Below, in pieces: positions 1-9,682 of a stretch of DNA of 64,000 nt. The stretch lies in the NCBI GenBank assembly GCA_963777695.1, contig CAVZRC010000001.1:310001-374000 (forward strand), read 5' to 3'. Numbering within the stretch: the stretch's first letter is position 1; the number at the start of each line of letters is the position of its first letter. The notes beneath the pieces are model-generated. The model ran no database searches. It was not told where the DNA came from and worked only from the letters and a program-made list of their open reading frames with translations. Both the position numbers and the translations under genes were made by a program. Source of the stretch: CAVZRC01 sp963777695 (lineage in GTDB: Bacteria > Planctomycetota > Planctomycetia > Isosphaerales > Isosphaeraceae).

Positions 1-1584
1 CGGGGGCAAGATCGTTGACGGGACGGGGAATCCGTGGTTCGAAGGGGACGTCGCGATCCGGCGAGATCGCATCGCCGCGATCGGATATCTCGGCACGGAG
101 ATCGCCGCGCGTCGGGTCGTCGACGCGCGGGGCTGGTCGTCGCGCCCGGGTTCATCGACATGCACTCGCATTCCGACCTGTTGCTCCTCCAGGACGGCGA
201 CGCTCAGAGCAAGGTGCGCGACGGCGTCACGACCGAGATCCTCGGCGAGGACACATCGGCCGGTCCGGTCAAGGGGAAGCTGACGGTGCGCGGCGACGTG
301 CCGAGGACCTGGACGACCCTGGGCGGCTACTTCGATGCGCTGGAGTCGCGGGGGATCTCGGTGAATGTGGCGAGCTACGTCGGGCTCGGGACGCTGCTGG
401 GCTGCGTGATGGGAGACTCGCTGGCCCGGCCCGATGCCGCGCAGCTCGAGGCCATGAAGCCGCTCCTCGAGGAGGCGATGCACGACGGGGCGATCGGCCT
501 GTTCAACCATGCTCGCCGGACCGCGGGAGCTGGCCGTCGCCACCGATGACCTCGTCGCCCTGGCCGGGGTGGTCCGGCGGCATGGCGGCCTCTATTCCTC
601 GCACATCCGCAACGAGGGGCAGGATGTGTTCGCGGCGGTCAACGAGGCGATCGACGTCGGCCGACGCGCCGGTGTGCCGGTCGACATCATCCACCTCAAG
701 ATCGCCGACCAGGCCCTCTGGCATCGCATGGGCGAGATCGTCGCGCTGATCGACGAGGCGCGGCGCCAGGGAGTGAACGTCCAGGCCAATGTGTATCCCT
801 ACACCCGGGGCAACAACGATCTGGTGACCATCATCCCGCCCTGGGCGCATGAGGGGGGCCGCAGCCAACTCGTCGCGCGGCTCAAGGATCCCAGCACCGC
901 GACCGCCTCAAGCGCGAGATCCGCTCCGGCTTGCCCGGCTGGTATAACCATTACACGGCGGTGGGCGGCGACTGGGGGCGGATGTTGATCAGCGCGCGGC
1001 TCTCGGCGTCGAACCGGCACTTCCAGGGCCAGACCATGGATCGGATCATCGCGGCGAAGTCGGCCGGGAAGAGCCCGGCTCCCGATCCGCTCGATGTGCT
1101 GCTGGACTTCCTCATCGAGGAGGATGGCTCGATCGGGACGATCTATGCGCACCACACCGAGGAGGACATGAACTTCGCCCTGATCCAGCCCTGGTGCTCG
1201 ATCGGTTCCGACGGGTCGGCCCTCACCATCGAGGGACCGCTTCGAATCGGTCATCCCCACCCGCGGAGCTTCGGGACGTTTGCGCGGATCCTGGGCGAAT
1301 ATGTGAGGAATCGCCGGATCTTGCGGCTCGAGGATGCCGTCCGAAAGATGACGTCATTGAATGCGTCGAAGGCCGGCCTGGTCGACCGGGGCCTGCTCAG
1401 GCCGGGCCTATTCGCCGACCTGACACTCTTCGACCCGGCTACGATTCTCGACCAGGCGACCTACCTCGAGCCCTTCCAGTTCAGCAAAGGCATTCGCTTC
1501 GTGATGGTCAATGGACAGGTCGTGCTTGACGATGGCCGGCATACGAGGACGCATCCGGGTCGTGCTTTGCGGCATGGTCGATGA
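1..1584 (+). CDS. N-acyl-D-amino-acid deacylase family amidohydrolase, 5' partial, frameshifted
   Basis: Enzymes of this family hydrolyse N-acyl-D-amino acids using a metal-dependent amidohydrolase barrel. The 5' end lies outside the window; the visible part opens with KIVDGTGNPW, then FIDMHSHSD (metal-binding HxH), SSHIRNEG, a PYTRGNNDL segment and the C-terminal amidohydrolase strap GLFADLTLFDPATI, ending GRALRHGR. Three frame changes interrupt it: near 131 one G appears lost from a G run, near 508 one extra base precedes MLAGP, and near 899 one C appears lost. The protein on either side of each break aligns to a continuous family pattern. It is either a real pseudogene or, more likely given similar breaks in other genes here, sequence error. 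Family assignment is firm; substrate is inferred. Confidence 0.8.
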
Positions 1585-1740
1585 AGAACTTCGAATTCGA
1601 CGATTTAGAAGGCATGCATGGTAGATGGGCAACACAGGACAAGTAACCTCGGCCTTGAGTCTTAGTTGAGACAACGTGGGTCCAATCTTCACGCTGTCGT
1701 GATCGCCCGTTGCCTATCGCAGACGCCGATTGAAAAAAAA

Positions 1741-1853
1741 ACCGGCCAACGAACTGGTTCCATACGAGGACCTCTCCCCTCCTCGTACAAAACCCGATCA
1801 ATTGGCCGGTTAGAAGCTGGCCTTCCGCCCATCGATAGCGATTGGACGGAAGG
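1741..1853. repeat. Nested and adjacent inverted repeats
   Basis: ACCGGCCAA at 1741-1749 pairs with TTGGCCGGT at 1802-1810. Inside it, TACGAGGA at 1763-1770 pairs with TCCTCGTA at 1780-1787 across a pyrimidine-rich 9-nt loop. Directly after comes a third stem, CCTTCCG at 1821-1827 with CGGAAGG at 1847-1853, whose flanks can pair further. Seen directly in the sequence; whether it is an RNA structure, a terminator region or a mobile-element remnant is not known. Confidence 0.6.
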
Positions 1854-1866
1854 CATCTGGCTTGAG

Positions 1867-1910
1867 AAAGGGCGAGCGGGGGGTCGTGCGAGGCGTCCCG
1901 CTCGCCCTTT
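1867..1910. terminator. Strong hairpin, candidate terminator
   Basis: A perfect 14-bp stem (AAAGGGCGAGCGGG at 1867-1880 with CCCGCTCGCCCTTT at 1897-1910) encloses a 16-nt loop. There is no long T tract after it beyond the CCCTTT arm, so it is only a candidate terminator or RNA-stabilising hairpin. It lies about 285 bp after the D-aminoacylase gene. Confidence 0.45.
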
Positions 1911-2224
1911 GGCGGGGAGCCGATCCATGGGTATGGAAAGGCGACGCCTTTGGGGTGGCTGCTTAAAAGTTAATCACCAGGGTTTCATTCGCATCTGCGT
2001 CTTTCTTCAAACCCTCGTGTCTTTGTTACGAAATAGGGAGAAAGCAAAGCGAATGCCAGAAGCCTCAAACCGGGTGAAAACGCCTCGGCCAGCACACCGA
2101 GAAATCAAGATTTCGCGTCGTATGTCCGGAATTCTTAAAGCAGCTACGTCATTCAACCGGTATCTCAGAGAACGCGATCGCTTCACGTCGCTTTCTTGAC
2201 GAGCGACGTGCTCTCGATTACTTT

Positions 2225-3540
2225 GTGGGCATGTCAGCCCAAGAAAAATGCAGCCCTACCCACGTATCGAGATCCAAGATGAGCGGAGACGAAAACGATG
2301 GGCATTGCATTGTGGAAAACCTATCCCGGGCTGTGGAAATCTGGGTTGGGCAGGAAAGGGCGGGGCTATTGATCCGGTGGTTGAACCGTGAGTTAGACGC
2401 GGAGGGAGGCCCTATCCGTTTGAGGATCGCGGAACTACACGAATGCATCGAGATACTGGGAGGATCGAGGCGCAAGGGACGCGATTGGCCGGAGGGTTGG
2501 GACGAGCGGGTCACGGGGCTGATCCTGGCCGCCTTGCGATTCGCCCGGCCCGATGGCGGTCCATCGATGTCTTTCGATGGCCGGGCGACCGACCCGGCGT
2601 GCGCCTGGAGATCAGCGGATTGGTCGGGCTGGTACGGCGGCACGGGGATCGGCCGCGTGCTGGGGTGGTGGTTGGATCCCAAGTCCAAGGAACAGGCGCC
2701 CCCTCCCCTGCCCGCCTGGTCGTCCCCGGATCGCGTCCTGGCGGTCCTTCGTGCCGACTGGCTGGCGACCGGCGATTTCCTGGCGGTGGACCATCGCGAT
2801 GGCCGGGTCCCCTGCCGCTTCGAGCTCTTCGGCGGCGGGCGTTCCTGGCTTGGGCCGACCTGGATCGGGCCGGAGGACGGTTCCTCGACGCGATCCCGGC
2901 CGAAGACCTGGATCACCGGCTCCGTGGCGGACCTGGCGGAGTGGTCCTATCGCGTCGGGGACAACCGGATCACCCGGTCCGCACTGCTCCTGCGCGGCCG
3001 ACGCCTGGCCATGCTCTCGGTCCTCGTCGAAGGCCGAGCGTCTTCCACGGAACTGGGGCCGACGATGCGACTGACGCTCCCGCCGTCGATCACGGCCGCA
3101 CCGCTGGAGGGTAGCCGCGCCGTGGCCCTCTCGGAGCCGAACCGACGCGGCTCGGCGCAGGTGCTGCCGATCGGCCTGCCTTGCCTGCCTTACGCGACCG
3201 ATCGCGGTCGATTCCAGGTCGAGGGTCGAGAGCTGGCGCTGACCCAGGCCTCCGGAGGTCGGCGCTCTGGCTCCCCCTGCTCGTCTCCTGGGACCCCACG
3301 CGCCCTCGTAAGGCCCTGAACTGGCGAGTCTTGACCGTCTCGGAGAGGTCGCGGGCCGTCCCCCCGGATCGGGCGTTCGCCGCTCGCGTGAGTTGGGGGC
3401 GGGACGAGACCTATATCATCTATCGCAGCCTCGGTCCGCCAGCCCCCCGCGCGTTCCTGGGATACCAGACGCGTGCCCGGTTCCTCTTCGGCCAGTTCAC
3501 GACGGATGGGACCGTCAAGCCGATCCTGAGCGTGGATTGA
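2225..3540 (+). CDS. Hypothetical protein, frameshifted
   Basis: About 438 residues with no family I can name with confidence. The central part (WSGWYGGTGIG, then FLAVDHRDGRVPCRFELFGGG) and the beta-rich part (DNRITRSALLLRGRRLAMLSVLVEG) faintly resemble the beta-sandwich of heparinase II/III-like proteins. The frame changes near 3262: residues up to TQASGGRR are in one frame and LWLPLLVSWDP to the stop in another, so one base, probably a C, appears missing. The start is GTG at 2225 or ATG at 2231. No signal peptide is seen. It stands alone, converging on the small membrane gene at 3559. Confidence 0.55.
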
Positions 3541-3558
3541 TCGCTGATCCCGTGTTCT

Positions 3559-3765
3559 TCACGGCGCCTCGCGCCCGCGTGAGGAGGCGATCGTCGCCAG
3601 GGACCAGGCAATATAGATCAGGGTGACGGCGACGGTCATGTACCCGGAGTGCTGATGGGCCTTCTGCAACGACGCCTGCCCGTTGACGATCAACTGGCCC
3701 ATGACGAGCTGGGCGATGATCAGGACCGCGGCCAGGAAGCCTGTGATCATGAGAAGCGGTTTCAT
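3559..3765 (-). CDS. Small two-helix membrane protein
   Basis: A 68-residue protein that starts at ATG 3765; the open frame continues upstream but overlaps the divergent yggS gene. Residues 3-25 (LLMITGFLAAVLIIAQLVMG) and about 42-62 (YMTVAVTLIYIAWSLATIA) form two membrane segments, with a histidine pair (KAHQHSG) just before the second. Function is unknown; the shape recalls small heme- or respiratory-chain-associated membrane proteins but nothing more can be supported. Its start faces yggS across 67 bp, so the two may share a promoter region. Confidence 0.55.
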   Translation of the reverse strand: MKPLLMITGFLAAVLIIAQLVMGQLIVNGQASLQKAHQHSGYMTVAVTLIYIAWSLATIASSRGREAP

Positions 3766-3832
3766 TGTGGGGTCGAATCCTTCAGAATAGGGCGATGAGT
3801 CTGGTTTCGAGATACCGACCATTCCTTGACCG

Positions 3833-4546
3833 ATGACGGGCCTTATGAACGCGGTACGAATCCGAGAGAATTTCGAGGGTGTCCGTGGCCGGATCGACGA
3901 GTCGGTGCGGCGATCCGGCCGGCCGGCCGGTGCCGTCCGCATGGTCGCCGTGACCAAGCGGAGTCCGCCGGAGTGGATCCGGCCGCTGGTGGCCTGCGGG
4001 GCCCGCGACCTGGGCGAGAACTACCCGCAGGAACTCTGGCGGAAGGCGGAAGCCCTGGCCGACCTCGGGGATTCCGTGCGCTGGCACTTGATTGGACACT
4101 TGCAATCCAACAAGGTCAAGAAAACTCTGCCGATGGTCCGCATGATCCACGCGGTCAACTCGCTGAAGCTCTTGCAGATCCTCGACGAATCCGCGACAAC
4201 GCTCACGACGCCCCCCGCGGTCTGCTTGCAGGTCAATACTTCGGGCGAAGAGAGCAAGCACGGCTGGGATCCGGATCGGATCCTCGGTGACCTCGATGGG
4301 ATCCTGGCGTGTCGAGCCATCCCGATCGCCGGGCTGATGACGATCGCCGGGCTGGGGACGACGCCCGAGACGGCGCGAACGTCCTTCGTCGCGCTCCGCG
4401 AGTTGCGCGACGACCTGCGACGGCGGACCGGCTGGTCCCTGGACGAGCTCTCGATGGGGATGTCGGGCGACTTCGAGGCGGCCATCGAGGAAGGGGCGAC
4501 GTTGGTGCGGGTCGGCTCGGCGTTGTTCGAGGGGGTCGAATCATGA
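3833..4546 (+). CDS. yggS: YggS/PLPBP family pyridoxal-phosphate-binding protein
   Basis: This cytosolic family binds pyridoxal 5'-phosphate and keeps free PLP and amino/keto-acid pools in balance; it has no known catalytic turnover. The 237-residue length is normal. The PLP lysine is Lys42 in VAVTKRSPPEW, followed by the family signatures LGENYPQEL, WHLIGHLQSNK, CLQVNTSGEESK, GLMTI and the C-terminal SMGMSGDFEAAI and VRVGSALFEG. The stop overlaps the ATG of the next gene (ATGA), and that gene in turn overlaps aroA, so the three are probably translated from one message. Assignment is firm. Confidence 0.93.
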   Translation: MTGLMNAVRIRENFEGVRGRIDESVRRSGRPAGAVRMVAVTKRSPPEWIRPLVACGARDLGENYPQELWRKAEALADLGDSVRWHLIGHLQSNKVKKTLPMVRMIHAVNSLKLLQILDESATTLTTPPAVCLQVNTSGEESKHGWDPDRILGDLDGILACRAIPIAGLMTIAGLGTTPETARTSFVALRELRDDLRRRTGWSLDELSMGMSGDFEAAIEEGATLVRVGSALFEGVES

Positions 4547-4893
4547 TCGCGATCGTCGGGCACGCCGAGGGCACGATCCTGCCCGTGGTGGCCCAGCCCG
4601 GCGCGAAGCGCAACGCCGTCCTCGGCGAGCGCGCCGGGGCGCTGCGGGTCGCCGTGACGGCGGCCCCCGACAAGGGGAAGGCCAACGACGCCATCCAATC
4701 GGTGCTCGCCGAGAATCTCGGCTGCAAGACCGCGCAGGTCGCGATGATCTCCGGCGCGACCTCGCGGCAGAAGCGGTTCCTGATCCGGGGGATTGCCCCG
4801 GAGGACCTCAATAGACGGCTCTCCATCCTTCTCGCACCAATTGACCAGGATCGGGGTAAGGAGTCCGGCGCTCAGCGAGTGAATGACCAATGA
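4543..4893 (+). CDS. yggU: DUF167 (YggU) family protein
   Basis: A 116-residue protein of the small alpha/beta DUF167 family, which often sits beside yggS in bacteria and has no proven biochemical role. The family pattern is clear: VVAQPGAKRNAV, LRVAVTAAPDKGKAND, then SGATSRQKRFLI. The C-terminal 20 residues after the conserved domain are extra. The ATG at 4543 overlaps the yggS stop, and its own stop overlaps the aroA ATG at 4890, which supports these starts. Neighbourhood and motifs agree; function is unknown. Confidence 0.88.
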   Translation: MIAIVGHAEGTILPVVAQPGAKRNAVLGERAGALRVAVTAAPDKGKANDAIQSVLAENLGCKTAQVAMISGATSRQKRFLIRGIAPEDLNRRLSILLAPIDQDRGKESGAQRVNDQ

Positions 4894-6200
4894 CCAATGA
4901 GTATCCGAAAGAAATGCCGATCCTGCCCTGGACGGGTGAACCGCCCCGGGCGGCCGTGCACGTCCCCGGCTCGAAGAGCCTGACCAACCGGGCGCTGATC
5001 ATCGCCGCGATGGCCGAAGGCCCGAGCGTGCTGACGGGCGCGCTCGACTGCGAGGACACGCGGGTGATGGTCGAGGCCCTGCGGAGGCTGGGCATCGCCG
5101 TCGAGCACGAGCCGGCCTCTGCGGAGATCCGGGTCCAGGGGTGCGGGGGCCTGATCCCGGCGCGGGAGGCTGCGCTTGAGGTGGCGAATTCGGGCACGAG
5201 CCTCCGGTTCCTGACGGCGATGCTGGCCATCGGCGAGGGCACCTTCCGGCTCGATGGCACGCCCCGGATGCGACAACGCCCCGTCGATGACCTCCTCAAG
5301 GCGCTCAACGGCCTGGGCGCGGACGCCCGCTCGGACCTCGGGACGGGCTGCCCGCCGGTGACCATCCGGGCCACCGGCCTCGACGGCGGCTATGCCTTCG
5401 TGAAGGGCGATGTCTCCAGCCAGTTCCTCAGCGGACTCTTGATGGCGTTGCCCTACTCGCGAGAGGTCACCACCGTGGAGGTCCAGGGCACGCTGGTCTC
5501 TCAGCCTTACGTGTCCATGACCCTGGCGGTGATGGAAGCCTTCGGGGTGACCGCGGTCAACCGCAAGTTTCGCCGGTTCGACGTGCATCCGGCGCGTTAT
5601 CGAGGCCAGACGTTCGCCATCGAGCCCGACGCCTCCGCCGCCAGCTATTTCTTCGCCCTGGCGGCGATCACCGGCGGCTCGATCACCGTCGAGGGCCTGG
5701 GAGGCGCGAGCCTCCAGGGCGACCTGGCGTTCGTGGACATCCTCGAATACATGGGTTGCTCGGTGTCCCGCGAGTCGACCCGGACGACTGTGACCGGCAG
5801 CCGTCTCCGCGCCGTCGACGTGGACATGAACGCGCTGTCCGACACCGTGATGACCCTGGCCGTGGTCGCCCTGTTCGCCGACGGCGTCTCGCGGATCCGC
5901 AACGTGGCGCACATCCGGCACAAGGAGAGCGACCGGATCGCCGCCATCGCCATCGAGCTGCGCAAGCTGGGCGCCGAGGTCGAGGAGCTCCCCGACGGCC
6001 TGGTCATCAACCCCCCGCCGACGGATCGGCTCCATGGGGCCTCGATCGCCACCTACGACGATCACCGCATGGCCATGTCGTTCGCCATGGCCGGCCTGCG
6101 GATCCCCGGAGTCACCATCCTCGACCCCGGTTGCGTGGCCAAGACCTACCCGGGATTCTGGGTCGATCTCGAACGGCTCCGGTCCCTGTCACCGGAGTAA
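4890..6200 (+). CDS. aroA: 3-phosphoshikimate 1-carboxyvinyltransferase (EPSP synthase)
   Basis: Transfers the enolpyruvyl group of PEP to shikimate 3-phosphate, the sixth step of chorismate synthesis, in the cytosol. At 436 residues it has normal length. Signatures are PGSKSLTNRALI (substrate-binding Lys and Arg near residue 28), VANSGTSLRFL (PEP-site loop), RMRQRPVDDLL, DVSSQFLSGLLMALP, the DTVMTLAVVALFADG segment, HKESDRI and the C-terminal DDHRMAMSFA. It is last in the yggS-yggU-aroA unit with a 4-bp overlap. An in-frame ATG at 4914 (MPILPWTG) is an alternative start. Assignment is firm. Confidence 0.96.
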   Translation: MTNEYPKEMPILPWTGEPPRAAVHVPGSKSLTNRALIIAAMAEGPSVLTGALDCEDTRVMVEALRRLGIAVEHEPASAEIRVQGCGGLIPAREAALEVANSGTSLRFLTAMLAIGEGTFRLDGTPRMRQRPVDDLLKALNGLGADARSDLGTGCPPVTIRATGLDGGYAFVKGDVSSQFLSGLLMALPYSREVTTVEVQGTLVSQPYVSMTLAVMEAFGVTAVNRKFRRFDVHPARYRGQTFAIEPDASAASYFFALAAITGGSITVEGLGGASLQGDLAFVDILEYMGCSVSRESTRTTVTGSRLRAVDVDMNALSDTVMTLAVVALFADGVSRIRNVAHIRHKESDRIAAIAIELRKLGAEVEELPDGLVINPPPTDRLHGASIATYDDHRMAMSFAMAGLRIPGVTILDPGCVAKTYPGFWVDLERLRSLSPE

Positions 6201-6600
6201 GGGTTTGTCCCGGAAGCTGGATTGGTCCGTTCTAGGGTGGGTGAAACCCACCGGTGCGAGGCACTCTCTGGATTGGTCCGTTGTAGGGTGGGTGAAACCC
6301 ACCGGTGCGAGGCACTCTCGGTGGGTTTCACCCACCCTACAAGGCTATCAACGGAGTAATCGCTAACCTTTTTCATGGGCCATGCCTCGATCCACCCACT
6401 CGCGGATTGGTGCTTTCGCAGGATGAATGTTAAGAATTATTATCGCAGGGGAGTAACCACTACTTCCCGGTCTCGGAGGTGTTCATAATGTGCAGACGCC
6501 AGCCGAAGTTCGGGCGGCCAGGAGCGTACTTCCGGATCGGGAGGGCGGGCGGCTCGCGGCTGGAGATCGCCTCATTGCGCATCGAGGAGGACAAAGTCCC
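6201..6600. other. 400-bp intergenic region
   Basis: Contains the palindromic/direct repeat cluster at 6217-6340 and, after it, a less GC-rich stretch ending in a GAGGAGGA ribosome-binding site just before 6601. I see no gene; the short open frames are repeat translations. Confidence 0.6.
6217..6340. repeat. Tandem 51-bp repeat with palindromic GTAGGGTGGGTGAAACCCACC core
   Basis: Two 51-bp direct copies (6217-6267 and 6268-6318) differ at about one base. Each holds TAGGGTGGGTGAAACCCACC, itself largely self-complementary. They are followed by an inverted copy of the core (GGTGGGTTTCACCCACCCTAC) at 6320-6340. A further inverted copy lies at 9563-9585 and a related long hairpin at 11011-11077. 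The layout matches dispersed REP-like intergenic repeats. No nearby transposase gene is visible. Confidence 0.75.
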
Positions 6601-6981
6601 ATGCAATCGCGCCGCGGATTTATGCTCACGCTCGTCACCGGTTTCGTGGCCATGGCTTTCGTTGTCGGGACCGTCGTCGCCGATGAGTTGCTCGGCGTGC
6701 TGACGAAGGTCAACGTCGAGGGGAAGAAGATCACCGTCGTCGAGAAGGACACCGACAAAGAGGTCATCGTCAAGATCACCGACGAGACCAAGCAGGTTCA
6801 GAAGAAGAAGGGCGAGGATGAGCCTAAGCTCGTGAAGGTCAACCTGGAGAAGCTGGATACGTACGTGAAGAAGGTGCAGGAGGCCGGCAAGAAAGGCATC
6901 CAGATCAAGGTGACCCATGAGAAGGGCGTCGCCTCGAAGCTCGAGACCAAGGGCGGCGGCCGACGGAAGAAAGCGGAGTGA
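6601..6981 (+). CDS. Small exported lysine-rich protein
   Basis: A 126-residue protein with an N-terminal signal peptide (MQSRRGFMLTLVTGFVAMAFVVGTVVA, cut after about residue 27) followed by a soluble, highly charged domain that begins DELLGVLTKVNVEGKKITVVEKDTD. The beta-rich start looks like a small OB- or SH3-like fold of the type found in short planctomycete exported proteins, but I cannot name a family. The C-terminus is a basic tail (GGGRRKKAE). ATG 6601 is chosen because GAGGAGGA lies 7-14 bases before it and it is the first residue of the signal peptide. Function is unknown. Confidence 0.7.
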   Translation: MQSRRGFMLTLVTGFVAMAFVVGTVVADELLGVLTKVNVEGKKITVVEKDTDKEVIVKITDETKQVQKKKGEDEPKLVKVNLEKLDTYVKKVQEAGKKGIQIKVTHEKGVASKLETKGGGRRKKAE

Positions 6982-7163
6982 GCCGTCTCCGTCGCGGACG
7001 GTCCGGCGATCCGATCCGATCGGATCGCGGACATGGACATCGGGCGATCCTACCATACCGGCCATTCGGTTGTTCACACCGGGGGAGGTTCGATCCATCG
7101 CGGTCGGACCGGCCCCGGTTTTTCCTGCGCCGATCCCGCTCCCGGACTCCGTTAACGCGATAG

Positions 7164-8261
7164 TCAACCGGCGGCTCTCGTCTCATTGCCAGGGCGAACC
7201 TTCGGGACCTCCTTGAACCGCGAGGATTCGAAGGTCTGGATCCCCTGGGGCGTCAATCGATAGAAGACCGCCGCGGCGCCCGGGGTCTCGTCGACCAACT
7301 TGAGGCCGCGGTCGGGGCCGAGGAGATAGGCGGTGGTCTCCAGGGCGTCGGCAGTGCCGCCGTCGGGGGCGACGACCGTGACGGCGGCGCGGTCCTCGTG
7401 GCCCAGGCCGGTGGCCGGGTTGATGATGTGCGAATAGCGGTGGCCGTCGATGATGACGAACCGTTCGCCGTCGCCGGCCGTCGAGACCGCGGCGTTCTTG
7501 ACGAGCAAGGTCGGCGGACTGTGCCCCACCTTGGGGTCCAGCGGCGCGATGGCGATCTTCCAGCCGTCGGCGTCAGGCGGCGGATCGCCCACGACGATAT
7601 CGCCGGCCCCTCCGACCAGCGCGCGGTGGATCCCGGCCCGCTTGAGCACATCGAGCGCGGCCTGTGCCGCGAATCCCTTGGCGATGCCGCCGACGTCGAG
7701 CTTCATCCCCGGCTTGATCAGCCGGACGGTCCGGGCCTTAGGGTTGAGGACCATCTTCTCGAACCCGACCAGTTGCCGCGCCTCGGCGATCCGCGCCGGG
7801 TCGGGCAGCTTCCCGTCGCGGCGGGCCCTCCGCCAGAGCCGGCCGACCGGGGAGATCGTGACGTCGAACGCCCCGCCGGATCGCTCGGACATCTTCCGGG
7901 ATCGCGCGAGCACGTCGAATAGGTCGGCACTGACGCGGACCGGCGGCCCGCCGGCGGCTTGCGAGAGCCTCGATAGCTCGCTCTCCGGGTCGTAATCGCT
8001 CAACACGGTGTTGAGCGCCGCGATCCGATCGAAGGCCGCCCGGGAGGCGCGTCTGGCGGTCGCTTCATCCATCGAGTATAAAACAAGGTGAAATGGGCTG
8101 GCCATGTGCGTCTCTTCGAACTCGAAGCGCGACAGCGGCTTGCCCGATTCGCGGTCCTGCCCAGGACACCCTCCCGGTTCCGACATCGGGAGCCGATCCG
8201 GTCCGGGGCCGGCCGCGGATACGATCGACACCAAGAGCCATGCGGTCAATATCCCACCCAT
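7164..8261 (-). CDS. apbE: FAD:protein FMN transferase (ApbE family)
   Basis: ApbE attaches FMN covalently to Thr/Ser of flavoproteins such as Rnf/Nqr subunits, outside the cytoplasmic membrane. The 365-residue protein has an N-terminal hydrophobic export segment (ILTAWLLVSIVSAAG) and the family motifs ALNTVLSDYDPESELSRL, GGAFDVTISPVGRLW, KLDVGGIAKGFAAQ, GGAGDIVV, AVSTAGDGERF and HIINPATG. The final 50 residues (ADALETTAYLLGP and after) complete the domain. No obvious client flavoprotein gene is next to it. Assignment is firm, target unknown. Confidence 0.93.
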   Translation of the reverse strand: MGGILTAWLLVSIVSAAGPGPDRLPMSEPGGCPGQDRESGKPLSRFEFEETHMASPFHLVLYSMDEATARRASRAAFDRIAALNTVLSDYDPESELSRLSQAAGGPPVRVSADLFDVLARSRKMSERSGGAFDVTISPVGRLWRRARRDGKLPDPARIAEARQLVGFEKMVLNPKARTVRLIKPGMKLDVGGIAKGFAAQAALDVLKRAGIHRALVGGAGDIVVGDPPPDADGWKIAIAPLDPKVGHSPPTLLVKNAAVSTAGDGERFVIIDGHRYSHIINPATGLGHEDRAAVTVVAPDGGTADALETTAYLLGPDRGLKLVDETPGAAAVFYRLTPQGIQTFESSRFKEVPKVRPGNETRAAG

Positions 8262-8341
8262 GAAGACCTCCGGGTCACGAACCCTGTCGGACGGTCATCG
8301 CATTATGAATCGTTGATTCCGACCAGTTGGAGCATACCAGA

Positions 8342-9414
8342 GTGAGCCGCACATCGCATACCTTCGGCCTGGCCGTGGCCATCGCATCGCTTACGCTCGG
8401 ATCGGTCCGCCCGGCGTCCGCCGCGCCCAGGAGCCGCCCGCGGAGACGGCCGGCTCGATGAAGCCCTATGTCGAGACGATCCCCGGGACCGAGATCAAGT
8501 TCGAGATGGTCCCGATCCCCGGAGGGACCTTCGAGATGGGGGGGCCTCCCGACGCGGAGAAGAACAAGGACGATGGCCCGCTCCTCGAAGTCTCGCCGGG
8601 GCCGCGGCACCCGGTCCAGATCGCTCCGCTCTGGATGGGCAAGTGCGAGGTCACCTGGGAAGAATATGACCAGTTCGCCTTCGCGCTGGACCTGAAGAAG
8701 AAGGCGCGGGAGAACGTCGATCTATCGAAGCAACCGGAGACCGAGAAGAAGTCCGACGCCGTGACCCGCCCGACCCCGCCGTATGCCGACGAGACGTTCG
8801 GCTTCGGCCGCAACGGTCAGCCGACGATCTGCATCACCCACCACGCTGCGATGGAATATTGCCGGTGGCTGTCGGCCAAGACCGGGAAGGTTTACCGGCT
8901 GCCGACCGAGGCTGAGTGGGAGTATGCCTGCCGCGCCGGGACCAAGACGATTTATTCCTGGGGCGATGATCCCGCCCCGCTCGAAGAGTATGCGTGGTGC
9001 GTCAATAATGCCGAGAAGCCGCAGAAGGTCGGCAAGAAGAAGCCCAACCCTTGGGGCCTCCACGACATGCACGGCAACGTCGCCGAGTGGTGCCTGGACC
9101 ACTTCGTCGCCGACGCCTACAAGCAGTACCCGACCGACAAGCCGACGATGGGCCCGGTCATCCTGCCGGATGCCAAGGAGTATCCTTATGTCGCCCGGGG
9201 AGGCTCGTGGGATGACGACCCGGACAAGCTCGGCAGCGCCGTCCGGCGCGGGTCGGAGCGGGAATGGAGCGTCCAGGACCCCCAGCGCCCCCAGAGCATC
9301 TGGTGGCACACCAACGCCACCTTCGTGGGCTTCCGGATCGTCCGCCCCCTGAACGAGCAGGAGAACCTCAAGGGCCTCAAGTCGCAGGTCGTCAAGGGCA
9401 AGGGCACCCGATAA
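8342..9414 (+). CDS. Formylglycine-generating-enzyme-like (SUMF1) domain protein
   Basis: SUMF1-fold proteins include the sulfatase-activating oxygenase and many non-catalytic relatives. The fold is shown by MVPIPGGTFEMGGP, CEVTWEEYDQF, CRWLSAKTGKVYRLPTEAEWEYACRAG (split here for length), NPWGLHDMHGNVAEWC, VARGGSWDD and FVGFRIVRP. A signal peptide begins at GTG 8342 (SRTSHTFGLAVAIASLTLGS), but the frame changes near 8428, where one base appears to be missing, so the longest intact frame only begins at 8458. The paired cysteines of true formylglycine enzymes in the C-terminal region are not evident, so an export-associated binding or structural role is as likely as sulfatase activation. Confidence 0.85.
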
Positions 9415-9562
9415 GCCCAGTCCTGAACCATTGTCGTTTCTGTGGCCGGCCTCCGTGAGGCCGGGGTTCGCCTCCCCCGGGTCACAGACCCCGGCTACAG
9501 TCCAAGACCCACCGGATACGTGCGAACAGTCGATGGCACGCTCTTAATGTAGTAGCCCAATG

Positions 9563-9585
9563 CCGGTGGGTTTCACCCACCCTAC
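9563..9585. repeat. Copy of the GTAGGGTGGGTGAAACCCACC palindrome
   Basis: CCGGTGGGTTTCACCCACCCTAC matches the inverted copy of the repeat at 6320-6340 and is followed by GGGCC, as is the hairpin ending at 11077. Lies between the SUMF1-like gene and the oxidoreductase gene. Confidence 0.7.
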
Positions 9586-9682
9586 GGGCCGGATCGAGCG
9601 GAGAGCTGAGCGTCCCGACCGGGGCGGGCGCCGCGTGGCGGATCGCCCCCAATCCCTCCCGTCGAGCACCAGGAGAACCAGC

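Larger units (their letters stand above)
1585..2224. other. 640-bp gene-free stretch with stacked hairpins
   Basis: No convincing gene is seen. Open frames here lack family signals and have codon use unlike the neighbours. The middle part (1741-1910) carries three inverted repeats, listed separately. The last 300 bases are less GC-rich than the surroundings and probably contain the promoter of the gene that starts at 2225, but no clear -10/-35 pair stands out. Confidence 0.5.

Noticed and set aside
4872..6065. A 397-codon minus-strand open frame
   Set aside because: Antisense to aroA, whose catalytic motifs are intact.
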